Assembly (NCBI GenBank): GCA_021769295.1
Contig: JAETTD010000007.1
Span: 1-64,000 of the forward strand
Origin: Bacillota bacterium
Lineage (GTDB): Bacteria > Bacillota > Clostridia > Peptostreptococcales > Anaerovoracaceae
DNA length: 64,000 bases
Direction of reading: 5' to 3'
In this document: one piece after another, positions 19,934 through 28,982 of the stretch
Numbering within the stretch: position 1 is the stretch's first letter
Layout of the letters: each line of letters opens with the position of its first letter
Made by a program: the position numbers and the translations under genes
The notes under the pieces: model-generated
What the model was told of the DNA's origin: nothing
Databases searched by the model: none
The model's input: the letters and a program-made list of their open reading frames with translations, nothing else

Positions 19934-20581
19934 ATGAATATTACCAATGATGTTGTTACTGAATATATAAACGGTTTTTACAAACCCATAGATTCGGCTC
20001 TCTGCAACCTAAGAAAAGAGGCTGAGGAGCAGAGAGTTCCCATAATCCTAAAAGAAACGGAAAGCTTTATAAAGTTTCTTCTGGATATGATAAAGCCCAA
20101 ATCGGTTCTCGAAATAGGAACTGCCGTAGGATATTCGGCAATGGTATTTGCCCGCTGCGGTGCAGAAGTCGTAACCATAGAAAAAGACGAAAACATGGCG
20201 AAGGCTGCCTGTGAAAATATTAAAAACGCAGGGCTTCAGTCACGGATAAGAGTTCTTACGGGAGACGGTGAAAAAGCAATAATATCGAATTTTGAGGGGA
20301 CGGGCAAAAAGTTTGACTTAGTCTTTATAGATGCAGCCAAAAGCCATTATAAGAGATTTTTAGACGCTGCACTACCTTTCTGTCATGAGGGAACACTGAT
20401 AATATCCGATAACGTTTTGCTTAAGGCAGCTACGGCTTCGGACCGGTATGACCCCAACGGCAGATTTAAAACAAATATAAAAAATATGCGAGCCTTTTTA
20501 AGATACATTACGGAACATCCCGATCTTGAAACCGCCGTTCTTTCTTGCGGAGACGGGCTTGCGCTCAGTAGGTATAAATGA
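19934..20581 (+). CDS. trmR: tRNA 5-hydroxyuridine methyltransferase TrmR-like O-methyltransferase
   Basis: SAM-dependent methyltransferase of 215 aa of the catechol O-methyltransferase-like group. The SAM-binding motif is VLEIGTAVGYSA near residue 59, with the acidic end of strand 2 at VTIEKDE, and FIDAAKSHY near residue 133 is the metal/catalytic segment. B. subtilis TrmR (YrrM) methylates ho5U34 of tRNAs to mo5U34. Here the gene overlaps a U32-family gene of the type that makes ho5U, which supports the same role. The specific substrate is inferred from this pairing. Confidence 0.82.
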   Translation: MNITNDVVTEYINGFYKPIDSALCNLRKEAEEQRVPIILKETESFIKFLLDMIKPKSVLEIGTAVGYSAMVFARCGAEVVTIEKDENMAKAACENIKNAGLQSRIRVLTGDGEKAIISNFEGTGKKFDLVFIDAAKSHYKRFLDAALPFCHEGTLIISDNVLLKAATASDRYDPNGRFKTNIKNMRAFLRYITEHPDLETAVLSCGDGLALSRYK

Positions 20582-21810
20582 TGAAAAAACCCGAATTACT
20601 TGCCCCTTGCGGGGATCTTGAAAAACTTAAAATAGCGGTTCTGTACGGAGCCGACGCCGTATATTTCGGCGGAGAATCATTTTCACTGCGTGCCGGAGCA
20701 GGCAATCTTACACTGGAGGAAATGAAAGAAGGTATAGAATTTGCGCATGACCATGGAGTAAAATGCCATTTGGCCTTGAATATTTTTGCACATAATGAAG
20801 ATATTGGTCCGTTTAAGGAATATCTGAAAAGTGTAAAAGATTTAGGAATAGATGCATTTATTGCAGCAGACCCAGGTGTAATAGACATGATTTGGGAGAT
20901 AATCCCTGATGCAGAGATACATTTGAGCACTCAGGCCAACATGACCAATTACAGAACAGCCAATTTCTGGTATAAAAGAGGCATAAAGAGGCTGGTGCTG
21001 GCAAGAGAACTGACCCTTGGAGAAATAAGAGAAATAAGAGACAACATACCTGAAGATATGGAGCTGGAATCTTTCGTCCACGGAGCCATGTGCATCTCAT
21101 ATTCGGGCAGATGCCTTCTCAGCAATTTTATGATTGAAAGAGATGCCAACAGAGGTATGTGCGCCCACCCTTGCAGGTGGAAATATGCTCTAATGGAAGA
21201 ACAGAGACCGGGTCAGTATTATCCTGTCGAAGAGGACAACAGAGGAACATATATTTTAAATTCCAAGGATTTATGCCTTATAGAGCATATTCCCGAGCTT
21301 ATACAGGCCGGCATTTCTTCCTTTAAAATCGAAGGAAGGATGAAAAGCATATTCTATGTGGCTACGGTAATATCGGCTTACAGGCGCGCAATCGACGCTT
21401 ATTTCGAAGATCCTGAAAACTACAGCTTCAAAGAAGAGTGGATGGAGGAGCTTTGCAAGGTAAGCCACAGGGAGTTTACCACAGGATTCTATTTTCATGA
21501 GCCTACCAATCTGGACCAGAATTACAGGACAAGCGATTATACACGGGACTACTCCTTTGTGGGAATAGTAAAAGAGTATGATTGGGAAACTGGATATGCC
21601 GTGGTTGAGCAGAGAAATAAAATGGTTATAGGAGATGAAATAGAAATTTTCGGTCCTTATTCGGATTTCTTTGCACAAGAGCTGAAAGAGATGTATAATG
21701 AAGAGGGAGAGGCCATAGAATCCGCTCCTCATCCGCAGCAGATTATAAGAATAAAAACGGAAAAACCGGTTAAACCGTTCTTCATGCTTAGAAAAAAGAA
21801 AAACAGATAA
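20578..21810 (+). CDS. U32-family protein, TrhP-like tRNA U34 hydroxylation factor
   Basis: Peptidase U32 family, 410 aa. It opens with ELLAPCGDLEKLKIAVLYGADAVYFGG as in the family, and has the cysteine-rich signature MCISYSGRCLLSNFM near residue 172 followed by C..C (RGMCAHPCRW). These cysteines bind an Fe-S cluster in this family. B. subtilis TrhP1/TrhP2 (YrrN/YrrO) use prephenate-derived chemistry to hydroxylate U34; the length resembles TrhP2. No separate TrhP1 is present. The ATG overlaps the trmR stop, so the two are translationally coupled. Older annotations call it a collagenase-like protease, which is less likely. Confidence 0.8.
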   Translation: MMKKPELLAPCGDLEKLKIAVLYGADAVYFGGESFSLRAGAGNLTLEEMKEGIEFAHDHGVKCHLALNIFAHNEDIGPFKEYLKSVKDLGIDAFIAADPGVIDMIWEIIPDAEIHLSTQANMTNYRTANFWYKRGIKRLVLARELTLGEIREIRDNIPEDMELESFVHGAMCISYSGRCLLSNFMIERDANRGMCAHPCRWKYALMEEQRPGQYYPVEEDNRGTYILNSKDLCLIEHIPELIQAGISSFKIEGRMKSIFYVATVISAYRRAIDAYFEDPENYSFKEEWMEELCKVSHREFTTGFYFHEPTNLDQNYRTSDYTRDYSFVGIVKEYDWETGYAVVEQRNKMVIGDEIEIFGPYSDFFAQELKEMYNEEGEAIESAPHPQQIIRIKTEKPVKPFFMLRKKKNR

Positions 21811-21833
21811 ATTATTTAAAGAGAGGATTAAAT

Positions 21834-23027
21834 ATGTTAAGTGACTCAGACAGTATACCTTTGCGAATATGTATCATAATCTTGCTGATAGTTGTTCACG
21901 GAGTTTTTAATGCTTTGAACACTGCTCTCGGCGCATCCAACCGTATTACTGAAAAATATCAGGCAGCCAACAGGCTGATAATGATTTTGACAGCATCTTT
22001 CGGAGCATGGCTGGCATTTTCCGATTGGCGAATAGCCATAGGATACTTTGCATGTCTATTGATATTCGGACAGTATTTTTCTCATAAAATTGCATTGCAG
22101 CATGACGAATCCATAACTGAAAAGACCATGGGTTTTGTTGCGGTGGTTTCTGCCGTGCTGAGCCCGCTGACCATGGGGCTCATGTTCATAACCAACTTGT
22201 TTTTAAAACTTTTCAGGCAGGAAACTCATTTGGAGGACGAGACTTTTTCGGAAGAAGAAGTGATGTCCATGCTGGAAGTGGGAAGAGAGTCCGGAGTGCT
22301 CAAAGAAGAGGGTACAAAGATGATAAATTCAATCTTTGCCTTTGATGATAAGCTTGCTTACGAAATAATGACGCCGAGAACGGATGTGTTTTTGATAGAT
22401 ATAGAAGATTCTCCCGATGAGTATATCGACGAATTTATGAAACTGAGACATTCGCGTATACCTGTATGTAAAGGGGACAGTGATAACATAATCGGAATTC
22501 TCCACATAAAGGACTATCTGATAAAAGCCCGTGAAACAAAATTCGAAAATGTGGACATAGAATCCATATTGAGAAAGGCATATTTTGTTCCTGAGACGAA
22601 AAATATAGATTCGCTTTTTTTTGAATTGCAGAAATCAAAACAGCAGATAGCAATTCTTATCGACGAATACGGCGGATTCAGCGGAATCGTCACCATGGAA
22701 GATATAATCGAACAAGTCATGGGAGACATTGACGATGAATATGATGAAGAAGATGAAATTATAGATAAAATAGACGAGGACACATACCTGGTTGACGGAG
22801 ATGTGGACCTTGATGACTTGGACGAAGAATTGGGAATAGACTTGCAATCCGACAGCAGCGAGACCATAGGAGGTTTTCTGATAGACATTCTGGGCGAAAT
22901 TCCCGATGAAAATGACGTAGGCAGAATTATTGAGTTTGAAAATTATAGATTTAAAATCATGTCAATCAAAGAGCGCAGAATCGAAAGAGTTAAAATCTAC
23001 ATGCTTGATAAAAAAAAGATTAATTGA
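21834..23027 (+). CDS. CNNM/HlyC-CorC family membrane protein with CBS pair
   Basis: 397-aa protein. Three or four hydrophobic segments in the first 130 residues form the DUF21/CNNM membrane domain. Two CBS domains follow at about residues 185-310 (IMTPRTDVF marks the first, DEYGGFSGIVTMEDIIEQVMGDI the second). A very acidic linker and a C-terminal transporter-associated CorC_HlyC domain complete it. Relatives are Mg2+/divalent cation transporters or modulators (MpfA, YhdP, CorC). The old hemolysin label is not supported by function. It appears to be the last gene of the mltG unit. Confidence 0.88.
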   Translation: MLSDSDSIPLRICIIILLIVVHGVFNALNTALGASNRITEKYQAANRLIMILTASFGAWLAFSDWRIAIGYFACLLIFGQYFSHKIALQHDESITEKTMGFVAVVSAVLSPLTMGLMFITNLFLKLFRQETHLEDETFSEEEVMSMLEVGRESGVLKEEGTKMINSIFAFDDKLAYEIMTPRTDVFLIDIEDSPDEYIDEFMKLRHSRIPVCKGDSDNIIGILHIKDYLIKARETKFENVDIESILRKAYFVPETKNIDSLFFELQKSKQQIAILIDEYGGFSGIVTMEDIIEQVMGDIDDEYDEEDEIIDKIDEDTYLVDGDVDLDDLDEELGIDLQSDSSETIGGFLIDILGEIPDENDVGRIIEFENYRFKIMSIKERRIERVKIYMLDKKKIN

Positions 23028-23042
23028 TTTTGAACTATATAT

Positions 23043-23071
23043 TTGATACAATTATTCTGTTGTACTATATA
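23043..23071 (+). promoter_or_regulatory. Candidate promoter for the stn operon
   Basis: TTGATA (23043-23048), 17 nt, TATATA (23066-23071) lie in the 76-base gap before the NuoE-like gene. The -10 is off consensus and the spacer region is A/T-rich, so this is only a reasonable candidate. Confidence 0.4.
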
Positions 23072-23103
23072 TGGATGTAATATATTTTTTGAGAGGTACT
23101 AAA

Positions 23104-23622
23104 ATGAGTGAAAAAGTTTGTAACTGCAACTGTGCCGAAAACAGAAGAGAACAGTTTAAAGAACTGCAGCCTGTTTTGGATCAGTATGCAAAAGTTCCGG
23201 GTAGCTTAATTACTATCTTGCAAAAAGCTCAGGATATATATGGATATCTTTCTATAGATACCATAAATTACATATCCGAAGCTACAGGAATCAAACCTGC
23301 AAAAATTTACGGTGTAGCCACTTTCTACGCTCAGTTCAGACTGCAGCCTATCGGCAAGTATCTTGTAATGCTTTGCCAGGGAACCGCATGTCATGTAAAC
23401 GGCTCTGAAATGATTGAAGAAGCCGTATGCGAACATCTGAACATTAAAGACGGCGAAACTACTGAAGATGGTATCTTTACCTTAAATAACGTAGCTTGTC
23501 TGGGCTGCTGCTCACTTGCTCCCGTTATGATGGTTAAGAGCGCCGACGGAGATGAAACTTACGGAAATCTTACAAAGGATAAAGTTAAGCAGATTCTCGA
23601 TGAAATCAGAGAAAGAGCATAG
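23104..23622 (+). CDS. NuoE-like [2Fe-2S] subunit of bifurcating transhydrogenase (StnC-like)
   Basis: Thioredoxin-like [2Fe-2S] protein of 172 aa. Cluster ligands are in CQGTACHVNG near residue 97 and CLGCCSLAP near residue 138, the normal NuoE/HndA spacing. A short N-terminal extension carries an additional CNCNC stretch. The ORF track starts at 23071, but ATG 23104 has GAGAGGT before it and begins the conserved region. It is the first gene of a three-gene unit with NuoF-like and NuoG-like partners, 11 bases before the second. Confidence 0.88.
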   Translation: MSEKVCNCNCAENRREQFKELQPVLDQYAKVPGSLITILQKAQDIYGYLSIDTINYISEATGIKPAKIYGVATFYAQFRLQPIGKYLVMLCQGTACHVNGSEMIEEAVCEHLNIKDGETTEDGIFTLNNVACLGCCSLAPVMMVKSADGDETYGNLTKDKVKQILDEIRERA

Positions 23623-23633
23623 GAGGTGAAAGC

Positions 23634-25382
23634 ATGAAAGTAGTAGTAGGACAGGGAAGCTGCGGTATAGCTACAGGCGCTAAAAAAACCGCTGCCGAAT
23701 TTGAAAAACAGATTGCGGACAGAAACCTCAATATCAAGGTTGATACTACAGGATGCGTAGGTACTTGTTACCTTGAACCTATAGTAGACATATATGACGA
23801 TAACGGCGAAATGACAAGATATGTCAAAGTTCAGCCTGATAAGGTAAAAGATATAGTTGAAAGCCACCTCGTAGGAGGAAAGGTTTTCGAAGAACAGGCT
23901 ATTTCCAAAGAGGACGAACAATTTGTAGCAAAACAGCAGAGAGTTGTTTTGAGAAACTGCGGTGTAATAAACCCTGAAAATATAGAAGAATACATAGAAG
24001 TCGGTGGATATAAGGCCATTGAAAAAGTTCTCAGCTCAATGAAGCCTGAGGAAGTAATCGAAGAAATAAAAGTTTCCGGACTGAGAGGAAGAGGCGGCGC
24101 AGGATTCCCTACCTGGTTCAAGTGGAATGCAGCAAAGCAGAGCCCGGGAAAAGAAAAATATCTGGTATGCAACGCTGACGAAGGAGACCCGGGTGCATTC
24201 ATGGACAGATCAGTCCTTGAGGGAGACCCTCATTCTCTTATCGAAGGTATGATTATAGGCGGATACGCAATGGGAGCAAACCAGGGCGTTATCTATTGCC
24301 GTGCAGAATATCCTCTTGCAATCAAGAGACTTGAAATTGCCATGGCTCAGGCAAGAGAAAAAGGTTTCCTCGGCAAGAATATCTTTGGCAGCGGATTTGA
24401 TTTCGATATTTATATCAAGGCAGGTGCCGGCGCATTCGTATGCGGCGAAGAAACAGCCTTAATCGCTTCCCTCGAAGGTGAAAGAGGTATGCCGAGATTA
24501 AAACCTCCTTTCCCTGCAGCTAAAGGATTCTGGCAGAAGCCTACGGATATAAACAACGTAGAAACTCTTGCAAACGTACCTTGGATAATATACAACGGAG
24601 GCGCTGCTTTCGGAGCAATGGGTACCGAGCAGAGCAAAGGTACCAAGGTATTCGCTCTGGCAGGAAAGATAAAGAAGGGCGGACTTGTAGAAGTTCCTAT
24701 GGGAATGACCTTAAGAGAAGTTCTTTACGATATCGGCGGCGGAATCAAGAACGACAAGAAGTTCAAAGCCGTTCAGATGGGCGGACCTTCAGGCGGATGT
24801 ATCCCTGCTGAACTTATCGATACTCCTGTAACTTATGAAGACATCAACAAGACAGGCGCTATCGTAGGTTCCGGCGGTATGATAGTAATGGACGAAGACA
24901 CCTGCATGGTAGACATGGCAAGATACTTCCTGAACTTCACCCGTGACGAATCCTGCGGAAAGTGTAACTACTGCCGTATCGGAACTAAGAGAATGCTTGA
25001 AATCTTAGAGAGAATCACAAGAGGCGAAGGTAAGGACGGAGATATAGAAAAGCTTGAAGAACTGGCTATGAAGATTAAGGACGGTTCCCTCTGCGGACTG
25101 GGACAGACTGCTCCAAACCCTGTTCTTACAACTTTGAAATATTTCAGAAACGAATACGAAGACCATATTTACAATCACAAATGTACTGCAGGCTCATGTA
25201 AAGCTCTTATCAGCTACACTATTACAGACGCTTGTAAGGGATGTACTGCCTGCTCAAAGAAGTGCCCTGTCGGAGCTATCACAGGAACTCTTAAAGGCCA
25301 GCACGTTATCGATAAAGAAAAATGTATCAAGTGCGGTAAGTGCCTCGAAACATGTAAATTTGGCGCAATAGAGAAGAAATAG
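23634..25382 (+). CDS. NuoF-like NADH/FMN subunit of bifurcating transhydrogenase (StnB-like)
   Basis: 582 aa in four parts. An N-terminal thioredoxin-like [2Fe-2S] domain has cysteines in GSCGIATG and TGCVGTCYLEP. The NADH/FMN domain at about residues 130-350 has GLRGRGGAGFPTWFKW and EGDPGAFMDRSVLEGDP. The NuoF [4Fe-4S] domain has ESCGKCNYCRIGTKR and LCGLGQ. A C-terminal 2x[4Fe-4S] ferredoxin has CKGCTACSKKCPVG and CIKCGKCLETCKFG. This build is that of HydB/HndC-type flavoproteins of electron-bifurcating complexes, not respiratory complex I, because of the N- and C-terminal extra Fe-S domains. It should bind NADH and a ferredoxin-linked path. Confidence 0.9.
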   Translation: MKVVVGQGSCGIATGAKKTAAEFEKQIADRNLNIKVDTTGCVGTCYLEPIVDIYDDNGEMTRYVKVQPDKVKDIVESHLVGGKVFEEQAISKEDEQFVAKQQRVVLRNCGVINPENIEEYIEVGGYKAIEKVLSSMKPEEVIEEIKVSGLRGRGGAGFPTWFKWNAAKQSPGKEKYLVCNADEGDPGAFMDRSVLEGDPHSLIEGMIIGGYAMGANQGVIYCRAEYPLAIKRLEIAMAQAREKGFLGKNIFGSGFDFDIYIKAGAGAFVCGEETALIASLEGERGMPRLKPPFPAAKGFWQKPTDINNVETLANVPWIIYNGGAAFGAMGTEQSKGTKVFALAGKIKKGGLVEVPMGMTLREVLYDIGGGIKNDKKFKAVQMGGPSGGCIPAELIDTPVTYEDINKTGAIVGSGGMIVMDEDTCMVDMARYFLNFTRDESCGKCNYCRIGTKRMLEILERITRGEGKDGDIEKLEELAMKIKDGSLCGLGQTAPNPVLTTLKYFRNEYEDHIYNHKCTAGSCKALISYTITDACKGCTACSKKCPVGAITGTLKGQHVIDKEKCIKCGKCLETCKFGAIEKK

Positions 25383-25398
25383 GGGAGGAGGAAGAACA

Positions 25399-28300
25399 AT
25401 GAATAAATTCAGATTGAATATAAACGGCAAAGAAGTTACAGGCGTTGCCGGCCAGACCATTCTGGAAGTTGCAAGAGAAAATGACATTTTCATTCCTACT
25501 CTTTGCTATGATGAAAGAACAAAAATTTACGGTTCCTGCGGACTGTGCATGTGCGAGGTTGAGGGCAATCCTAAGCTTTGCAAAGCATGCGCAACTGAAA
25601 TCGCACCTGGAATGGTAATCAGAACAAATACGGAAAGAGTAGTTGAATCAAGAAAGACAAACCTTGAGCTGCTTCTTTCAAATCACGTAGGAGACTGCAG
25701 ACCTCCTTGCGTACTTGCTTGCCCTGCACAGACCGATTGCCAGGGATATGTAGGTCTTATTGCCAACGGTGAATATGAAGCCGCTCTTGAGCTGGTAAAG
25801 GATAAAATTCCATTGCCTGCCGCTCTCGGAAGAGTATGTCCTCATCCTTGTGAAGAGGCTTGCAGAAGAGGTTTGGTAGACGAGCCTATTTCCATTCAGC
25901 AGTTAAAGAGATTTGCTGCCGATATGGATCTTGAAAGCGACAACGTTTTCGTACCTGAATGTGAAGAAGATACAGGTAAGAGCGTTGCAATCATAGGCGG
26001 AGGCCCTATGGGACTGTCTGCTGCATACTTCCTGAGACAAATGGGTCATGCCGTTACAATCTTTGAATCCATGCCTAACGCAGGTGGAATGCTCAGATAC
26101 GGTATCCCTGAATACAGACTTCCTAAGGCTGTTTTAGATGAAGAAATCGCTACCATTGAAAGCATGGGAGTTGAAATCATAACCAATACCAAAGTCGGAG
26201 TTGACATGCCGTTTGAGACTATCAGAAAGGACTACGACGCCGTTCTTCTGGGAATCGGAGCTTGGGTATCCACAGGAGTTGGATGCAAGGGCGAAGATGC
26301 TGAAGGCGTTATCGGCGGTATCGACTTCCTGAGAAAGGTAGTAAGAAACGAAGAAATCGGAATGGGCGAAAAGGTTGCTATCGTCGGCGGCGGAAACACT
26401 GCCATGGACGCATGCAGAACCGCTGTAAGACTTGGAGCTAAAGAGGTTTATAACATCTACAGAAGAACCAAAGACGAAATGCCTGCCGACATGATAGAAA
26501 TCGAAGAAGCCGAAGAAGAAGGCGTAATCTTCAAGAACTTAACAAATCCTCTCGAAGTTGTAAAAGACGAGAACGGACACGTCAAGGAAGTAGTTCTCCA
26601 GGTTATGGAGCTTGGTGAACCTGATGCATCCGGAAGAAGAAAACCTATTCCTGTAGAAGGCAAAACCGAAACATTGGCTATAGATACTATGATTCTTGCC
26701 ATAGGTCAGGCAGTAGACGCTACAATCTTTGACTGCGACAAGACGAGAAAGAACGCTATCGCATACGACCCTGATACATTCATGACAAGCATTCCTGGTG
26801 TATTTGCAGGCGGAGACTGCGGTAACGACAAGATTTCAATAGCCGTTGAAGCCATTGCAGACGCAAGAAAGGCAGCAGACAGCATCGATGCTTATCTGTA
26901 CGGCGAAGTAATCAAATACGAAAAACCTTTCGTTGTTGAAAGAGACGACATTACGGAAAAGACATTCGAAGACAGAGAAAGAATGTGCAGACCTGAAATT
27001 CCTCAGCTTTCGGCAGAAGAAAGAAAAGGAAACTTCAGCGAAGTTATTCCTTGCGGATTTACGGAAGAACAGGCTGTGGCAGAAGCTTCAAGATGTCTTG
27101 AATGCGGATGTCACGACTACTTCGAATGCAAGCTGATTGATTACGCAAATCAATACGATGTAAAACCTGAAAGATTCGCAGGTGACAAGAACACCATCGA
27201 ATTTGAAGATGATCATCCGTTCATCGTAAGAGACCCTAACAAGTGCATTCTCTGCGGTCTTTGCGTAAGAGTCTGCGATGAAGTAATGGGAGTAGGCGCT
27301 CTCGGACTTGTACACAGAGGATTTGACACTGTAGTTAAACCTAACATGGAAAAACCTCTGGCTGAATCAGGATGTATCTCCTGCGGACAGTGCGTAAGCG
27401 TATGTCCTACAGGCGCATTGCAGGAAAGAACCACCATGGTTAAGGAAACTCCGCTTCCTACGGAAGAAACCGAAACAACTTGCTCATACTGTTCAGTGGG
27501 ATGCAGCCTCAAGCTTGAATCCTATGCAGATATGCTTGTAAAAGCTAACCCTGATAAGGACGGAGTTGTAAACAAAGGTCTTCTCTGCGGTAAAGGTAAA
27601 TGGGGATTTGACTGCTCCATGCTCGAAGACAAACTTGAAGATCCGTTTGTTAAGGAAGACGGAAGATTCAGAGAATCCGATTACCATGAAGCACTGGTTC
27701 TCGTTGCAAAGAGATGTCAGACAGTCGGCGCAAAATACGGAAAAGATGCTATTGCTGTAGCAATTTCAGACAGATATACCAACGAAGAAGCTTACGCAAT
27801 GAAGAAAATGGCAGAAGTTATGGGAGCTAAGGTTCTCTGCATGAACAACAGAGAAAGCGGACTTGAAAAGGTTCTCGGCTTCGACGCTTCTCCTAACACC
27901 ATTGACGAACTGCTTTCAACCAACGTAATTCTCAAGGTGGGCTTTGTTGACGATAACTCAAGAGTAATCGCTCTTAAGATGAAACAGGCGGCAGAAGCAG
28001 GAGCAAAGGTAATCGATGTTTGCAACGGAGAAAACGACCTTGGATTCCTTAAAGAAATCGCAAAAGCCATCGTTGACAGCGGCAAAGCTAAGAAGGCAGC
28101 AGGATATGATGAATTTGCAGCTTCTCTGGCAGATGTAAAAGTTTCAGAAGAAGCAAAGGCAATCGCAGATACATACATGGCAGCTAAAAAGGCTATGATA
28201 GTATATCAGCAGAACGTTCTTACAGTGGACGCTGCAACCTTGGTTGCTGACATTGCGCTGGTATCAGGTCATATCGGAACTCCTCGTGACGGTATCCTTC

Positions 28301-28863
28301 AGGTTAAGGCTAAGAACAATTCTCAGGGCTTAATCGACATGGGAATCACAGCAGGCAAAGAAGCTCTTGAAGGTGTTAAGGCTCTCGTAGTATTCGGCGA
28401 AAATGCTGATATAGATACTGAAGGATTAGAATTCCTGGCAGTATGCGATACTCATATGACAGAGCTTGCAGCTAAAGCTGATGTAGTTCTTCCTGGAACG
28501 GGATTTGCTTCAACAGACGGTACTTATACCAACACTGAAAGAAGAATTCAGCTTGTTCAGGCAGCTATTGATGAAGACGTATTGTTCAGCAACTGGGAAA
28601 TCGCAGCAGAAATCGCTCACATCTTTGAAGAAGATTTCGACTGGGACGGAACAGATGATATTTCCGATGAAATGGCTGACACCGTTGACGCATACAAGTA
28701 TGCTCAGATAGGCGAAGTTCTCGGCGGAGCTTTAGCCCCTACGGAAGAAGCTAAGCTGGTAGCAGTAGCAGACGGCGCTTTGGTAGACGAATTACCTTGC
28801 ACAGACAGCTTGATGCAGGTAATCACAGACAGACTTCCAAAGCCTGCAAACCCTACAGCTTAA
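25399..28863 (+). CDS. NuoG-like large subunit with GltD-type NADPH domain (StnA-like)
   Basis: 1154 aa. The order is an N-terminal [2Fe-2S] domain (YGSCGLCMCEVEG near residue 48), cysteine-rich domain (CRPPCVLACPAQTDC near 99; VCPHPCEEACR near 150), then a GltD/NfnB-like FAD-NADPH domain. The last has VAIIGGGPMGLSAAY near 196, VAIVGGGNTAMDACR near 324 and YRRTKDEMPA near 354, the RR pair suggesting NADPH. A 2x[4Fe-4S] ferredoxin (CILCGLCVRVC, CISCGQCVSVC) and a molybdopterin-oxidoreductase-like half (CSYCSVGCSLKL...LLCGKGKWG) follow. The Mo-ligand Cys/Sec motif seems absent and the C-terminal molybdopterin-binding domain is missing, as in NuoG. With the two upstream genes it fits the Sporomusa-type Nfn (Stn) that couples NADPH with NADH and ferredoxin. 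A partner for a distant hydrogenase or formate dehydrogenase is the alternative. Confidence 0.75.
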   Translation: MNKFRLNINGKEVTGVAGQTILEVARENDIFIPTLCYDERTKIYGSCGLCMCEVEGNPKLCKACATEIAPGMVIRTNTERVVESRKTNLELLLSNHVGDCRPPCVLACPAQTDCQGYVGLIANGEYEAALELVKDKIPLPAALGRVCPHPCEEACRRGLVDEPISIQQLKRFAADMDLESDNVFVPECEEDTGKSVAIIGGGPMGLSAAYFLRQMGHAVTIFESMPNAGGMLRYGIPEYRLPKAVLDEEIATIESMGVEIITNTKVGVDMPFETIRKDYDAVLLGIGAWVSTGVGCKGEDAEGVIGGIDFLRKVVRNEEIGMGEKVAIVGGGNTAMDACRTAVRLGAKEVYNIYRRTKDEMPADMIEIEEAEEEGVIFKNLTNPLEVVKDENGHVKEVVLQVMELGEPDASGRRKPIPVEGKTETLAIDTMILAIGQAVDATIFDCDKTRKNAIAYDPDTFMTSIPGVFAGGDCGNDKISIAVEAIADARKAADSIDAYLYGEVIKYEKPFVVERDDITEKTFEDRERMCRPEIPQLSAEERKGNFSEVIPCGFTEEQAVAEASRCLECGCHDYFECKLIDYANQYDVKPERFAGDKNTIEFEDDHPFIVRDPNKCILCGLCVRVCDEVMGVGALGLVHRGFDTVVKPNMEKPLAESGCISCGQCVSVCPTGALQERTTMVKETPLPTEETETTCSYCSVGCSLKLESYADMLVKANPDKDGVVNKGLLCGKGKWGFDCSMLEDKLEDPFVKEDGRFRESDYHEALVLVAKRCQTVGAKYGKDAIAVAISDRYTNEEAYAMKKMAEVMGAKVLCMNNRESGLEKVLGFDASPNTIDELLSTNVILKVGFVDDNSRVIALKMKQAAEAGAKVIDVCNGENDLGFLKEIAKAIVDSGKAKKAAGYDEFAASLADVKVSEEAKAIADTYMAAKKAMIVYQQNVLTVDAATLVADIALVSGHIGTPRDGILQVKAKNNSQGLIDMGITAGKEALEGVKALVVFGENADIDTEGLEFLAVCDTHMTELAAKADVVLPGTGFASTDGTYTNTERRIQLVQAAIDEDVLFSNWEIAAEIAHIFEEDFDWDGTDDISDEMADTVDAYKYAQIGEVLGGALAPTEEAKLVAVADGALVDELPCTDSLMQVITDRLPKPANPTA

Positions 28864-28883
28864 TATAAGACTATAAAAGCCAA

Positions 28884-28915
28884 AGCGGCTACGGTTTTAA
28901 CCGTAGCTGCTTTTT
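28884..28915 (+). terminator. Rho-independent terminator after stn operon
   Basis: GCGGCTACGGTT (28885-28896) pairs with AACCGTAGCTGC (28899-28910) with one mismatch, a very short loop, and TTTTT directly after. It lies about 20 bases after the stop codon. Confidence 0.85.
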
Positions 28916-28982
28916 ATGTGCTGCGGTATTTGGGCAGCTTGACCCGCGACCTGCGCCGGATAACTACAATATGCAGAATCTA

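Noticed and set aside
25399-28863. Formate dehydrogenase alpha subunit
   Set aside because: The Mo-ligand Cys/Sec region and the C-terminal pterin domain are not present, and a GltD-type domain is inserted.
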